From the IMG/VR virus record IMGVR_UViG_3300032116_000037, positions 1 to 64,000 of that record: a stretch of DNA of 64,000 bases; one strand, written 5' to 3'. Origin of the DNA: a virus. Each line of letters begins with the position of its first letter. Within the stretch, counting starts at the first letter, position 1. The notes below the pieces were generated by a model. The model searched no databases. It had not been told where the DNA came from and saw only the letters and a list, made by a program, of their open reading frames with translations. Made by a program: the position numbers and the translations under genes. Below are positions 51,706-60,401 of this stretch, piece by piece.

Positions 51706-52764
51706 ATGTATAATTTAATGATGCCAATCAATACAACATCTTATGGTATTGTAGGCTATAATATAGCAAAAAATTGGGATGAAGAATTTTCTCTTTTCCC
51801 AATTTATTCTATGAAAGATATTTATGTTGAAAAAGATGGCGAAGTTGATTTTATTAAAAACGCAATAACAAACTCAGACGCGTGGGATAGTAATAAACCA
51901 GCTTTAAAACTATGGCACCAACACTCAATGGAGTTATTTCCTAAATGTTCTAAGCGAGTTGGTTTTCCTATTTTTGAATTAGATGAATTTACTAGGAAAG
52001 AAAAACACAATTTACTAAGTTTAGATAAAATTATTGTTTGTTCTAAATGGGCAAAAGATATAATTCATTCGCATGCTTTATTAGCAAATACTAATGTAGA
52101 GGTTGTGAATTTAGGCACGGATACATCTCTATTTAATGATAATTGGCAAGATGCTAGAAAAGACGGTCCTTATGTATTCCTAAATATAGGAAAACTAGAA
52201 AAAAGAAAGGGTCATGATGTTTTATGCGAAATGTTTAATCGAGCATTTAGCCCGACCGATGATGTAGCATTAGTAATTTATTGGGAAAATCATTTTCTTT
52301 CAAAAGAAGAGCATGAAAAAGTAGCATCTATGTATAAATCATCTAAAATGGGTGATAAAATACATATAATGCCTAGAGTACCAAAACAAGCTGATGTAGC
52401 TAATATTATTAAAGCTGCGCAGGCGTATATCTCTCCAGCTAGGGCAGAAGGATGGAATATGCCTCTTTATGATGCGATTGCTTGCAATAAACCAGTAATT
52501 ACTACTAACTGCACTGCACATACAGAATATTGTAATAAATCAAATTCATTTTTAGTAGATGCATCAGAAACAGAAATTGCTCATGATGGTTTATTCTTTA
52601 AGCAGTATGTTGGAAGCTGGCATAAAATAACAAATAAGCAAATTGATGAATTTGCGGAATACATGAGGCATTGTTATAAGAATGATATAACAAGAATGCA
52701 GAAAACGGAGGTCAATACGTGGAAAAATGTGGCCCAGAATCTCAAGAACTCTCTACAGAATTAG
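51706..52764 (+). CDS. GT4-type glycosyltransferase (352 aa)
   Basis: The C-terminal half has FLNIGKLEKRKGHDVLCEMF (about 160-179) and ISPARAEGWNMPLYDAIACN (about 243-262) followed by KPVI, the nucleotide-sugar-binding fold of retaining GT4 enzymes. The second Glu of the usual E-x7-E motif is Asp here. It may glycosylate phage DNA bases, host surface or virion proteins. Its last 46 bp overlap the next gene. Confidence 0.83.
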   Translation: MYNLMMPINTTSYGIVGYNIAKNWDEEFSLFPIYSMKDIYVEKDGEVDFIKNAITNSDAWDSNKPALKLWHQHSMELFPKCSKRVGFPIFELDEFTRKEKHNLLSLDKIIVCSKWAKDIIHSHALLANTNVEVVNLGTDTSLFNDNWQDARKDGPYVFLNIGKLEKRKGHDVLCEMFNRAFSPTDDVALVIYWENHFLSKEEHEKVASMYKSSKMGDKIHIMPRVPKQADVANIIKAAQAYISPARAEGWNMPLYDAIACNKPVITTNCTAHTEYCNKSNSFLVDASETEIAHDGLFFKQYVGSWHKITNKQIDEFAEYMRHCYKNDITRMQKTEVNTWKNVAQNLKNSLQN

Positions 52765-53168
52765 TAAACGAATATAAGCAAATAATTAGAAAAACATTGC
52801 ATTATTTTTATATTCCTGATTTGTATAAAGAAGATCTTGAAGTAGATTTATTATATGTTCTTTTTAAAGCAGATAAAGATTTTAATGGAGTTGGTTCAAT
52901 TCATGGTTATAGAAAAACTATGATGGGTTATTATATTAAAAACTTTTTACGGAAGCTAAAAAGAGAAAATGAAATTAAAAAAGTACAAATTCATGAGAAC
53001 ATTCAAGCAAAAGATATCAAAGATTTTGATTACCTTTCATATGAGGAAAAGCGCCTCTTATTAGATAAGTATGTCTATAAAAATCCTATGTCATCTTTTT
53101 CTAAAAATGAAAAGAAATCTTTAGAATTAGCTTTAGAAAAGGTGAAATATAATGAAAATAACAGTTGA
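52719..53168 (+). CDS. Sigma-factor-like protein (149 aa), GTG start
   Basis: The GTG at 52719 is chosen because GGAGG lies nine bases upstream, inside the glycosyltransferase gene. Residues 33-80 (DLYKEDLEVDLLYVLFKADK, GVGSIHGYRKTMMGYYIKNF) follow sigma70 region 2: an acidic helix, the D-F-x-G loop and an aromatic helix ending R-K-L-K-R. The rest is helical and charged. As in the 23470 protein no typical region 4 is seen. Likely a phage late sigma-type factor or polymerase modifier. Confidence 0.5.
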   Translation: MEKCGPESQELSTELVNEYKQIIRKTLHYFYIPDLYKEDLEVDLLYVLFKADKDFNGVGSIHGYRKTMMGYYIKNFLRKLKRENEIKKVQIHENIQAKDIKDFDYLSYEEKRLLLDKYVYKNPMSSFSKNEKKSLELALEKVKYNENNS

Positions 53169-53379
53169 AGTATTAGATGACAGTATAAATTTTGATTTTA
53201 CAGAAGGTACTGAAGCAGAATACGCAGAGGTCATGGCAGATATTTTTAGTGTAGATTTATTATATTTCTTTATTAATAATAAACAAGAGCAATATCAAAA
53301 AACTATTGATTTATTAAAAGAGATAATTAAAAATAGGAAACCAGTTGTAAATCCAAAAAATATTTTTAAAACAGATTAA
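53152..53379 (+). CDS. Small hypothetical protein (75 aa)
   Basis: MKITVEVLDDSINFDFTEGT, helix AEYAEVMADIFSVDLLYFFI, then a basic end. The beta-beta-alpha start is reminiscent of the array fold. Overlaps the previous gene by 17 bp. Function unknown. Confidence 0.65.
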   Translation: MKITVEVLDDSINFDFTEGTEAEYAEVMADIFSVDLLYFFINNKQEQYQKTIDLLKEIIKNRKPVVNPKNIFKTD

Positions 53380-53380
53380 T

Positions 53381-53812
53381 ATGACAGATAAAAAAATAAT
53401 TTGGCAGCATTTTGCCAATCCGTTTGAAACAAAAATTGAACCAAGACTCGGTTTTATTGACCCTTCAGCCATTGAAAAAGAAATGGATGAATCTGACAAT
53501 TTAGCTATGTTAGAAGAAGATGAGTTAAATAAAAAAGATTTTTTAGAAGGAATTATTACGCAACATGGAGTTATAGGGATTAATGAATCTTATAATCCTT
53601 ATGATTTTTGGGTTGGGCACTGTTCTTTTAAAATAACCGATCATATTGAGCATATTATAGAAAACTCAGAAGGCGTAGAATATTTAAAGGTTCTTTCTCC
53701 ATACCGATTTAAAATTGCTGTAGCAAGGTACTTTTCACAACATAATTTACGTGGAAAAGTGCTTAAAAACATTGAAATGAGAATTTTCCAATTTTTAGAT
53801 TGCGTATCATAA
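53381..53812 (+). CDS. Hypothetical protein (143 aa)
   Basis: MTDKKIIWQHFANPFETKIE, EEDELNKKDFLEGIITQHGV, then PYDFWVGHCSFKITDHIEHI and a basic C-terminal part (FKIAVARYFSQHNLRGKVLK). One base after the preceding gene. No family recognised. Confidence 0.65.
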   Translation: MTDKKIIWQHFANPFETKIEPRLGFIDPSAIEKEMDESDNLAMLEEDELNKKDFLEGIITQHGVIGINESYNPYDFWVGHCSFKITDHIEHIIENSEGVEYLKVLSPYRFKIAVARYFSQHNLRGKVLKNIEMRIFQFLDCVS

Positions 53813-53893
53813 CTGGTGGTGTATATACTCTTTATAAGACCGGATTAAAATATTAGGAAATAGGAAAAAGAAAATTCTTATAAGGTTGTAATA
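53813..53893 (+). promoter_or_regulatory. Promoter-like region of the 53894 gene
   Basis: GGTGTATATACTC (53818-53830) followed by TTTATAAGA, similar to the motifs at 43756 and 45111. TAAGGTTG before ATG. The gene downstream ends in terminators, so this is likely a strong promoter of its own. Confidence 0.5.
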
Positions 53894-54328
53894 ATGCGTA
53901 CTGTAGTTAATCGTTTGGCTTCAAATCCATCATATTTTAAATTATCTGATGGTACTGCTGTAAGTACTCCTACTGAAATTGTAGTTGACGGCGGTGTTTA
54001 TATGGGCGGTCCTTCTGGAGATAAACTAAGTGGTATATCTTTAGGTGGAACTTACTATGATTTAGTTGATACTGGTAATTATCCAGATGTAATGTTTAAA
54101 GGTTTGCCAGGAATACCATATTCTTCATATGGTGGCGATGCTATTCATTACTTTAATTCTGACTACGCTGATGGCGTTGGTCCTGCTATACGAGAAGGTT
54201 ATTGGAATCCAGTTGAAGGCGCTTGGACTACTTCACCAAGTGGTGATATAACCACCTTTGCTGCTGATACTACTAACTTTATTGTATTCACTTACGGTGC
54301 TCCGAATCCAGATTCAAGCACTATCTAG
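53894..54328 (+). CDS. Glycine/threonine-rich probable structural protein (144 aa)
   Basis: The composition is rich in Gly, Ser, Thr, Asp and Tyr with many short strands (VVDGGVYMGGPSGDKLSGIS, GAIRE-like GPAIREGYWNPVEGAW). No lysine-rich or helical parts. The sequence looks like a beta-sheet capsid decoration, fibre or head protein. It stands alone, flanked by a promoter-like motif and two terminators, and its codons are more balanced than its neighbours, all of which suggest high expression. The exact function is not recognisable. Confidence 0.65.
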   Translation: MRTVVNRLASNPSYFKLSDGTAVSTPTEIVVDGGVYMGGPSGDKLSGISLGGTYYDLVDTGNYPDVMFKGLPGIPYSSYGGDAIHYFNSDYADGVGPAIREGYWNPVEGAWTTSPSGDITTFAADTTNFIVFTYGAPNPDSSTI

Positions 54329-54334
54329 TTCACC

Positions 54335-54348
54335 GCCGTAAACACGGC
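54335..54348 (+). terminator. Short hairpin, first of two terminators
   Basis: GCCGT-AAAC-ACGGC followed by TTTAT directly after the stop of the glycine-rich gene. Weak T-run, so it probably assists the next hairpin. Confidence 0.5.
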
Positions 54349-54356
54349 TTTATACT

Positions 54357-54390
54357 ACCGCTCTAAAATAAAATTTAGGGCGGTTTTTTT
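54357..54390 (+). terminator. Rho-independent terminator
   Basis: ACCGCTCTAAA pairs with TTTAGGGCGGT (one G-T), loop ATAAAA, followed by seven T residues. Confidence 0.9.
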
Positions 54391-54409
54391 ATACAAAAAA
54401 GGAATAAAA

Positions 54410-54601
54410 ATGTTTGAAATAGTACTTCTAGAAAGATATAAAGACGGAAAACCAACCGGAAAGAAAATATCAAAACAGTCAGATAAAGGTATAGATTTAT
54501 GGTATTTTATGCATAAAAATATGCCTAAAAGTATACAAGAAAAAAATGGTTTAGATAAAAACGATTTTAAGAAAGATAAAAAAGAAAAGAGAGAAGAATA
54601 A
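54410..54601 (+). CDS. Small charged hypothetical protein (63 aa)
   Basis: MFEIVLLERYKDGKPTGKKI, then PKSIQEKNGLDKNDFKKDKK and EKREE. Starts the nucleotide metabolism operon; its stop TAATG overlaps nrdB. AAAGGAATAAAA gives the ribosome site. Function unknown. Confidence 0.65.
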   Translation: MFEIVLLERYKDGKPTGKKISKQSDKGIDLWYFMHKNMPKSIQEKNGLDKNDFKKDKKEKREE

Positions 54602-55581
54602 TGGGTGTTTATGATAAAAGAAAGGCTTTTAAACCTTATGAATATCCAGAAGTTTTAGAATTTAGAGAAGCTATTAAACATTCTAGATGGGATGTAGAAG
54701 AGTTTAATTTAGAAGCAGACGCTTTTGAATTCAATCATAAACTGAGTCAAAGCGAACAAGAGCTAATTAAACGCGCACTTCTCGCAATATCTCAAATAGA
54801 AATTGCGGTAAAAACTTTTTGGGCAAAACTTGGTGAACATTTACCTAAACCTGAATTTAATTCAGTTGGTATTACATTTGCTGAGAATGAAATAGTGCAT
54901 GCCGAAGCGTATTCTAAATTATTAGAAGTGTTAGGTTTTAATAATGAATTCGACCAACTTTTAACTAATCCAGTTATTGGTGGGCGCGTTGATTATTTAA
55001 CTAAATATTTAAAGAATGAAGCAGATTCAGTCAAAGAAGCATATACTCTTAATTTAACTCTCTTTTCTCTATTTATAGAAAACGTATCTCTATTTTCTCA
55101 ATTTGCAATTATTAAATCTTTTTTGCAAAATAAGAATTATTTAAAAGAAGTAGATACAATAGTTGAAGCGACCATGAAAGAAGAAACTATTCATGGTAAA
55201 TTTGGAGTCTATCTTATCAATCTTATTAAAAAAGAATATCCTAAATGGTTTAATGAAGATTTTTATGAAAAGATAGAGAAAGCCTGTAAGAAAGCTTTTA
55301 ATGCAGAAATGAAAATTATAGATTGGATGTTTGAAGCTGGAGAAGTAGACTCCGTTTCAAAAGAAGCTATAATTGAATTTATTAAACATAGATTTAATTC
55401 CTCTCTTAAAGATATCGGAGCTAAAGAAATTTTTGAGATTGACGATAAAAAGTTAAGCTCATTGTATTGGATGGTTGAAGCAATTTATGCTTATACTAGA
55501 AATGATTTCTTCTGTACTCAGAGCACAAACTACACAAAATTTAACAAATCAGTAACAATTAACGATTTATTTGATGACTAA
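54601..55581 (+). CDS. nrdB: Ribonucleotide reductase class I beta subunit (326 aa)
   Basis: Small subunit that holds the metal-radical cofactor. Metal-ligand stretches: RSRWDVEEFNLEADAFEF-type helix near 28-44, then FAENEIVHAEAYSKLL (about 97-112, E and H ligands) and ATMKEETIHGKFGVYL (about 190-205, EExxH). The C-terminus (NKSVTINDLFDD) carries the tail that docks on the alpha subunit. nrdA follows with a one-base overlap. The family length is about 320-380. Confidence 0.93.
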   Translation: MGVYDKRKAFKPYEYPEVLEFREAIKHSRWDVEEFNLEADAFEFNHKLSQSEQELIKRALLAISQIEIAVKTFWAKLGEHLPKPEFNSVGITFAENEIVHAEAYSKLLEVLGFNNEFDQLLTNPVIGGRVDYLTKYLKNEADSVKEAYTLNLTLFSLFIENVSLFSQFAIIKSFLQNKNYLKEVDTIVEATMKEETIHGKFGVYLINLIKKEYPKWFNEDFYEKIEKACKKAFNAEMKIIDWMFEAGEVDSVSKEAIIEFIKHRFNSSLKDIGAKEIFEIDDKKLSSLYWMVEAIYAYTRNDFFCTQSTNYTKFNKSVTINDLFDD

Positions 55582-57224
55582 TGGCAAAATTTGATTGGTA
55601 TAACGACACCTCTAAAGAATTTCTCGATAGAGGTTATTTAAATAATAAGACTATTTATCAAAGAATCGATGATATAGCTAATACTGTATATCACGTTTAC
55701 AATGATACCGAAGTTAGAGACAAAGTTAAAGAATATATTGAACTTGGTTATTATGTATTACCAAGCCCAGTATGGTCTAATGTAGGTACAGGTAAAGCTG
55801 CAGGCATTAGTTGCTTTAATTCATATATAGAAGATAGTGTTAAATCTATTCTACATACAGCCGCAGAGGTTGGTATGTTATGTAAAATAGGTGGTGGAAC
55901 ATCTGCGTATTTTGGTAATATCCGTCCAGCTGGTAGTAACATATCCGTTGGCGGAACTACTTATGGCAGTGTCCATTTTATGAAAATCTTTGATGTAATT
56001 AAGAATACTATAAGCCAAGGTTCAACTAGAAGAGGTGAGTTTGCAGCTTATCTAGATATATCTCATGGAGACATAGAAGAATTTTTAAGAATTAATCAAG
56101 AAGGACATCCTCTCCAAAGATTTCCTTTTGGAGTATGCGTATCTGATGAATGGCTAGAGAGCATGAAAAATGGAGATGCTCATAAGAGAAAAATATGGGC
56201 GTCTTTATTAGAAGCGCGAGGTAAGACCGGCTTCCCTTATATTATGTTTTCAGATACAGTAAATAATAATACTGTAGATGTGTATAAAGATAAAGGAATG
56301 AGAATATATTCATCTAATATGTGTTCTGAAATTTTATTACCAACTAATTCCGAAGAGACGTTTGTCTGTGATTTAATTGGTATGAATTTAACTAAATATG
56401 ATGAGTGGAAAAATACCGATGCCGTAAGAATTGCCACTTATATTGCAGATGCAGTTTTAGAAGAATTTATTGAACTTTATGAAAATGAAGACTTGATTAA
56501 AAGATCAATTAACTTTGCAAAAAGACATAGGGCGCTTGGTATAGGCGCAAGTGGATATCATTCATTACTTCAAAGTAAAATGATTGCGTTTGAGAGTATG
56601 GAGGCTAAATTTTTAAATTTAGAAATGTTTAAGCATATACAAACAAATGCGTGGAAAGCCTCGAAAGAACTCGCTGAAAGATACGGTGCGCCAGAACTCC
56701 TGCGAGATTATGGCCGACGCAATACTACTCTTACCGCTATTGCTCCAAATACTTCTTCTTCTATGATTATGGGACAACATTCTCAATCAATAGAACCTTA
56801 TACGGCAAATTATTATATTAAAAAATCTGCCAAAAAGAAGTTAAGTGTAAAAAATCCATACTTAGAAAAAGTATTAGATGCTAAAAATCATAATACTATG
56901 GATGTGTGGGAATCTATATTAATTAAGGGTGGCAGCGTACAACATTTACCATTTTTATCAGAGCAAGAGAAAAAGATTTTTAGAACTTTTGGAGAAATAT
57001 CTCAAAAAGAGATATTGATACAAGCCAGTCAAAGACAACAATATGTTGACCAAGGGCAGTCTTTAAATCTTATGATTCATCCAAATACTTCAATTAAAGA
57101 TATTAACAAGTTAATGTTGGAAGCTCATGAAATGGGGATTAAAACTTTATATTATCAATTAAGTACTAATGCGGCCCAAGAATTTATTAGAGATATATTA
57201 TCTTGTGATAATTGCGCTGGATAG
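55581..57224 (+). CDS. nrdA: Ribonucleotide reductase class I alpha subunit (547 aa)
   Basis: Catalytic subunit reducing NDPs to dNDPs. Active-site residues: C in AGISCFNSY (about 78), SSNMCSEILLP (about 245-255, N-x-C-x-E), the partner cysteine in CDLIGMNL (about 264), radical-transfer tyrosines in KTLYYQLST and the C-terminal redox pair CDNCAG. It is shorter than cellular NrdA (about 730-760) and has no N-terminal ATP-cone, so dATP inhibition through that cone is absent. Confidence 0.93.
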   Translation: MAKFDWYNDTSKEFLDRGYLNNKTIYQRIDDIANTVYHVYNDTEVRDKVKEYIELGYYVLPSPVWSNVGTGKAAGISCFNSYIEDSVKSILHTAAEVGMLCKIGGGTSAYFGNIRPAGSNISVGGTTYGSVHFMKIFDVIKNTISQGSTRRGEFAAYLDISHGDIEEFLRINQEGHPLQRFPFGVCVSDEWLESMKNGDAHKRKIWASLLEARGKTGFPYIMFSDTVNNNTVDVYKDKGMRIYSSNMCSEILLPTNSEETFVCDLIGMNLTKYDEWKNTDAVRIATYIADAVLEEFIELYENEDLIKRSINFAKRHRALGIGASGYHSLLQSKMIAFESMEAKFLNLEMFKHIQTNAWKASKELAERYGAPELLRDYGRRNTTLTAIAPNTSSSMIMGQHSQSIEPYTANYYIKKSAKKKLSVKNPYLEKVLDAKNHNTMDVWESILIKGGSVQHLPFLSEQEKKIFRTFGEISQKEILIQASQRQQYVDQGQSLNLMIHPNTSIKDINKLMLEAHEMGIKTLYYQLSTNAAQEFIRDILSCDNCAG

Positions 57225-57231
57225 GAGTTAT

Positions 57232-57447
57232 ATGCCAATACCAAAAAGAGAAAAAAGCGAAAAAGTCAAAAAATTCATAAGTAGATGTATGGATGACTCT
57301 GTAATGAAAGAAGAATATCCAGATATTAAACAAAGATTTGCAATTTGTAAATCAAACGCTCAAATAGAAAATAATCTTGCTAGTGAAATAGAAGATAATT
57401 TAGAATTAAATAATATTGAAAAGGAATATTTCAATGGACAAAGTTAA
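57232..57447 (+). CDS. Small phage protein with FISRCM motif (71 aa)
   Basis: ATG 57232 has AGGAGTTAT upstream. PIPKREKSEKVKKFISRCMD, then YPDIKQRFAICKSNAQ. This pattern (KSEK-x-FISRCM ... QR-AIC) is a short domain seen in phage proteins near head-maturation genes. Acidic end. Function unknown. Confidence 0.65.
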   Translation: MPIPKREKSEKVKKFISRCMDDSVMKEEYPDIKQRFAICKSNAQIENNLASEIEDNLELNNIEKEYFNGQS

Positions 57448-57859
57448 TGCAGAAAGAGCGTATTCTTGGGAATGTCTAGGGTGCGGCGAGCAACACTTTT
57501 TTAAAGTTGATTTTGATAGTAATATAGATAATCCTAATGCTGAAAAACATATTAGAGACTATCTTGAATTAGAAGAGTGGCAAGACATTCCAGAAAATCA
57601 TGGATTAGAAGTCGCCCGTCTACCTACTGAAGTAATATGCAATAGTTGTGGAATGGCTTTTGCTATTTATTACGATGATGCATATTATGAAGATGAAGAT
57701 GAGGATGAGGATGGATCAGATGATAACGATCAATTTATCGATGAAGATGAAGATGATATTTTGGACACCTCGTACGATATTACAAGATCATCACAGGAAG
57801 ATCTTTTATTTGAAGATGATGATGATAACGAGTTCGGAGAATATGAGGATGAGTCATGA
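57434..57859 (+). CDS. Zinc-ribbon protein with acidic tail (141 aa)
   Basis: ATG 57434. WECLGCGEQHFF and VICNSCGMAF form a zinc ribbon (C-x-x-C pair spaced by about 47). Then a long run of Asp/Glu (for example EDEDEDEDGSDD) forms an acidic tail, suggesting a DNA mimic or a basic-protein binder. Overlaps both neighbours. Confidence 0.7.
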   Translation: MDKVNAERAYSWECLGCGEQHFFKVDFDSNIDNPNAEKHIRDYLELEEWQDIPENHGLEVARLPTEVICNSCGMAFAIYYDDAYYEDEDEDEDGSDDNDQFIDEDEDDILDTSYDITRSSQEDLLFEDDDDNEFGEYEDES

Positions 57860-58434
57860 ATTTGTCAATTAAACTTGATATGGATGGCGTAATAGCCGAT
57901 TTCATTGGCGGCGTATTTAAAATCATGAAAGAAAGAAAAATGATTAAAGATACTGTCACTAAAGAAATGTGGACTGAATTTAATGCACACGGCAATTTAG
58001 GTATTACAGATTTTCAATGGCAAACATTATTTAAAGAAATATCTTACGATTCTTTCTTTTGGTCGAAATTAGATAAAGAACCTCATTTTGATGATTTAAT
58101 TAAAATAGTAAATGATTTTGATATAGATTATGAAATAGTAACAGATGCACCGTCTATATACGCTTCTCATGGCAAACAAGTATGGTTAAGGAATCATGGT
58201 ATATATAATAACATGCATACTGAAAAAAATAAATATAAACATGCTTCGCCACACGCCGTGTTAATAGATGATAAACCACTTAATTGTGATTTATTTATTA
58301 AATATGGTGGAAAAGCAATATTATATGCCCAACCATGGAATGCAACATATAAAGGATTGGCCCCAAGATTAAGTGTAGATAATAAAGAAGAATTTATAAA
58401 TATATTGCAAGGATATGAACTTGCAGCAAAATAA
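57856..58434 (+). CDS. HAD-family 5'(3')-deoxyribonucleotidase-like protein (192 aa)
   Basis: KLDMDGVIADF (about 6-16, catalytic DxD), the T/S motif IVTDAPSIYASHG (about 94-106) and the acidic motif VLIDDKPLNCDLF (about 135-147) are the three HAD motifs. Length and the DGVIADF start fit the NT5C/YorS-like nucleotidases that dephosphorylate dNMPs. Fits the operon's nucleotide theme. ATGA overlap. Confidence 0.8.
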   Translation: MNLSIKLDMDGVIADFIGGVFKIMKERKMIKDTVTKEMWTEFNAHGNLGITDFQWQTLFKEISYDSFFWSKLDKEPHFDDLIKIVNDFDIDYEIVTDAPSIYASHGKQVWLRNHGIYNNMHTEKNKYKHASPHAVLIDDKPLNCDLFIKYGGKAILYAQPWNATYKGLAPRLSVDNKEEFINILQGYELAAK

Positions 58435-58458
58435 TTTAAAATATAAACTAGTCTATAT

Positions 58459-58686
58459 ATGGTATATCTAAGTAATAATAATTGTATATTAAATAATATA
58501 AATAGTAAATTTACACTTATGTATGAAAGAACGCCCAAAAATTATATAGATGCGATTAGATTCTTTTTTATGTTAGAGCAATGTTTAGATTATGAAATGG
58601 ATTCGTTCGAAGATGAAATTCCCAAAACTATACAAAAAGACAGCGACAGGTGCGACCCAAACTTGGGAAATAGAGGTTCTAGATAA
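58459..58686 (+). CDS. Small hypothetical protein overlapping the ligase gene (75 aa)
   Basis: MVYLSNNNCILNNINSKFTL, helix NYIDAIRFFFMLEQCLDYEM, acidic end. Overlap with the ligase shrinks to 74 bp if the ligase begins at 58613. Plausible but could be chance. Function unknown. Confidence 0.5.
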   Translation: MVYLSNNNCILNNINSKFTLMYERTPKNYIDAIRFFFMLEQCLDYEMDSFEDEIPKTIQKDSDRCDPNLGNRGSR

Positions 58687-59716
58687 TAAATTTAGAACCT
58701 ACAGCGGCCAAGTAGATGGTATTATTACTATCTCTGAATGGACTTATTGCGCTGGTAAGAATATTGGTAAGAAAAATGAAACTTCTCCAGACCAACAGGC
58801 TTATAAAGAAGCAGAAGCCAAATGGACAAAAAAACAAGAAAGGGAAACTTATGTTAAAAATATTGATGACGTAGATACATTAATTTATCATAAGCCAATG
58901 TTAGCCCATATTTACAATGATTATAAAGACAGATTGAATTTTAAAGACGGAGTCTGGACTAATATTAAATATAATGGTGTCAGATGTATAGCAACTAAAA
59001 ATGGGTTGTTTTCTAGAAAAGGAAAAGAAATTAAAAGTTGTCCGCATATCAACCAAGCTTTAAAAGCAATTTTTGAAGAGCATCCAAATCTCATTTTAGA
59101 TGGCGAATTATTTAATGATGATTTAAAGCAAAATCTTGGAGAACTAATATCCTTAGTAGCGAAGAAAGAGCCTGACCCAAAAGCAAAGGATATTGTTCAG
59201 TATTGGATTTATGATATTATTGATATTTCAAAAAACTATAATGAAAGATATTCATTCATAAAAAAATCAATAAAAGAAAATAAAATTATAAAAAAGTGCC
59301 CAAGAACTCAAGTTTCCGACTATATTAGTATAGACCAACATTTGGCCGAGGCTGAAAAAAATGGCCAAGAAGGAATTATGGTCCGCACCAACGGTGTATA
59401 TCAATGCAAGAGATCAAAACATCTTCTAAAATATAAAAGTTTTTTTGATGAAGAATTCAAAATTATTGATATAGAAGAAGGTAAAGGTAACTTAGCTGGA
59501 ATGGCTGGTACTATTATCCTTCTAGCTAAGAATGGCGAACCTTTTGGTGCGTCACCCACCGGATCTCATGAGTCTTGGTCATCAATGTGGGCAAATAGGC
59601 AAAGCTTAATAGGTAAAATGGCTACTGTTAAATACAAGGAGCTAACTCCTGTAACTAAACGGGGTGGCGGAGTGCCAAGTTTTGCCAAAGTAATATCTAT
59701 AAGAGACTATGAATAA
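58592..59716 (+). CDS. ATP-dependent DNA ligase with WGR-like N-terminus (374 aa)
   Basis: Motif I IKYNGVRCIA (adenylated Lys about residue 125), motif III LDGELFNDD, motif IV EGIMVR and motif V LLKYKSFFDEEFKI show an ATP-dependent DNA ligase, with an OB-like end. The N-terminal 100 residues (KTATGATQTWEIEVLDNKFR, GKNIGKKNETSPDQQAYKEA) resemble the WGR domain seen in phage ligases. ATG 58613 (MKFPKLYKK) is an alternative start with less overlap. Seals nicks in phage DNA. Confidence 0.9.
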   Translation: MKWIRSKMKFPKLYKKTATGATQTWEIEVLDNKFRTYSGQVDGIITISEWTYCAGKNIGKKNETSPDQQAYKEAEAKWTKKQERETYVKNIDDVDTLIYHKPMLAHIYNDYKDRLNFKDGVWTNIKYNGVRCIATKNGLFSRKGKEIKSCPHINQALKAIFEEHPNLILDGELFNDDLKQNLGELISLVAKKEPDPKAKDIVQYWIYDIIDISKNYNERYSFIKKSIKENKIIKKCPRTQVSDYISIDQHLAEAEKNGQEGIMVRTNGVYQCKRSKHLLKYKSFFDEEFKIIDIEEGKGNLAGMAGTIILLAKNGEPFGASPTGSHESWSSMWANRQSLIGKMATVKYKELTPVTKRGGGVPSFAKVISIRDYE

Positions 59717-60401
59717 TAAACGACAAACGAAAAAAAGCAAGCGTGTCGATGAAGCTCAAGAAAATAAAGTTGAATTAATTAAATACATTAAACCAAAAAC
59801 AAGGGGTCAATATAATTACTATAAAGCTATAGAAAATAATAGAATTGTTCTTGTAAGTGGTCCAGCAGGTACTGGAAAAACAAGCCTATCATGTTATTAT
59901 GCAGCTAAGTCTTTAATAGCAAATAAGTATAGAAAAGTAATAATCACTAGACCAGCTATTGAAGCGTGTAATGAAAATTTTGGTTTCTTAAAAGGCGATA
60001 TTGATTCGAAAATTTATCCATATTTAATACCAATTTACGAAGAATTAGAAAAGTACGTAGATAAACAAGTAGTGCAAAGGTGGAAAGCAGATAAAACAAT
60101 TGAGATTGCTCCACTTGCTTTCATGAGAGGAAGAAATTTAGAATCTTGTTTTATCATTGCTGATGAATGTCAAAATATGAGTATGGAGCAATTTAAAATG
60201 ATTCTAACAAGAATGCACGATGATAGTAAAATAGTTCTATGCGGTGACTTTGAACAATCGGATTTAAAAAATAAAGGAAATGATTTCAGAACAGCTTGTG
60301 AAAGATTAGATGGTATGGAAAGTGCCGCCTATATTAATCTAACAGACGACGATATTGTTAGAAGCAGGTTTATATCTGAAATCTTAGACAGATTAAGATA
60401 A
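59709..60401 (+). CDS. phoH: PhoH-like ATPase (230 aa)
   Basis: Walker A GPAGTGKTSLSCYYA (about 50-64), ITRPAIEACNENFGFLKGDI (about 77-96, the RP-x-E-GFLPG region of PhoH) and Walker B IIADECQNMSMEQF (about 149-162), then ILTRMHDDSKIVLCGDFEQ. PhoH-like RNA-helicase-type ATPases are widespread in phages; the role is unclear. Overlaps the ligase gene by 8 bp. Confidence 0.9.
   Translation: MNNKRQTKKSKRVDEAQENKVELIKYIKPKTRGQYNYYKAIENNRIVLVSGPAGTGKTSLSCYYAAKSLIANKYRKVIITRPAIEACNENFGFLKGDIDSKIYPYLIPIYEELEKYVDKQVVQRWKADKTIEIAPLAFMRGRNLESCFIIADECQNMSMEQFKMILTRMHDDSKIVLCGDFEQSDLKNKGNDFRTACERLDGMESAAYINLTDDDIVRSRFISEILDRLR

Noticed and set aside
57648-57872. A 74-codon plus frame rich in methionine inside the acidic-tail gene
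   Set aside because: It is the shifted reading of the GAT/GAA-rich acidic run and has no start signals.
58459-58686. The 75-aa frame as a frameshifted N-terminus of the ligase
   Set aside because: The ligase motifs and WGR-like domain are complete without it, and the two frames overlap by at least 70 bp.
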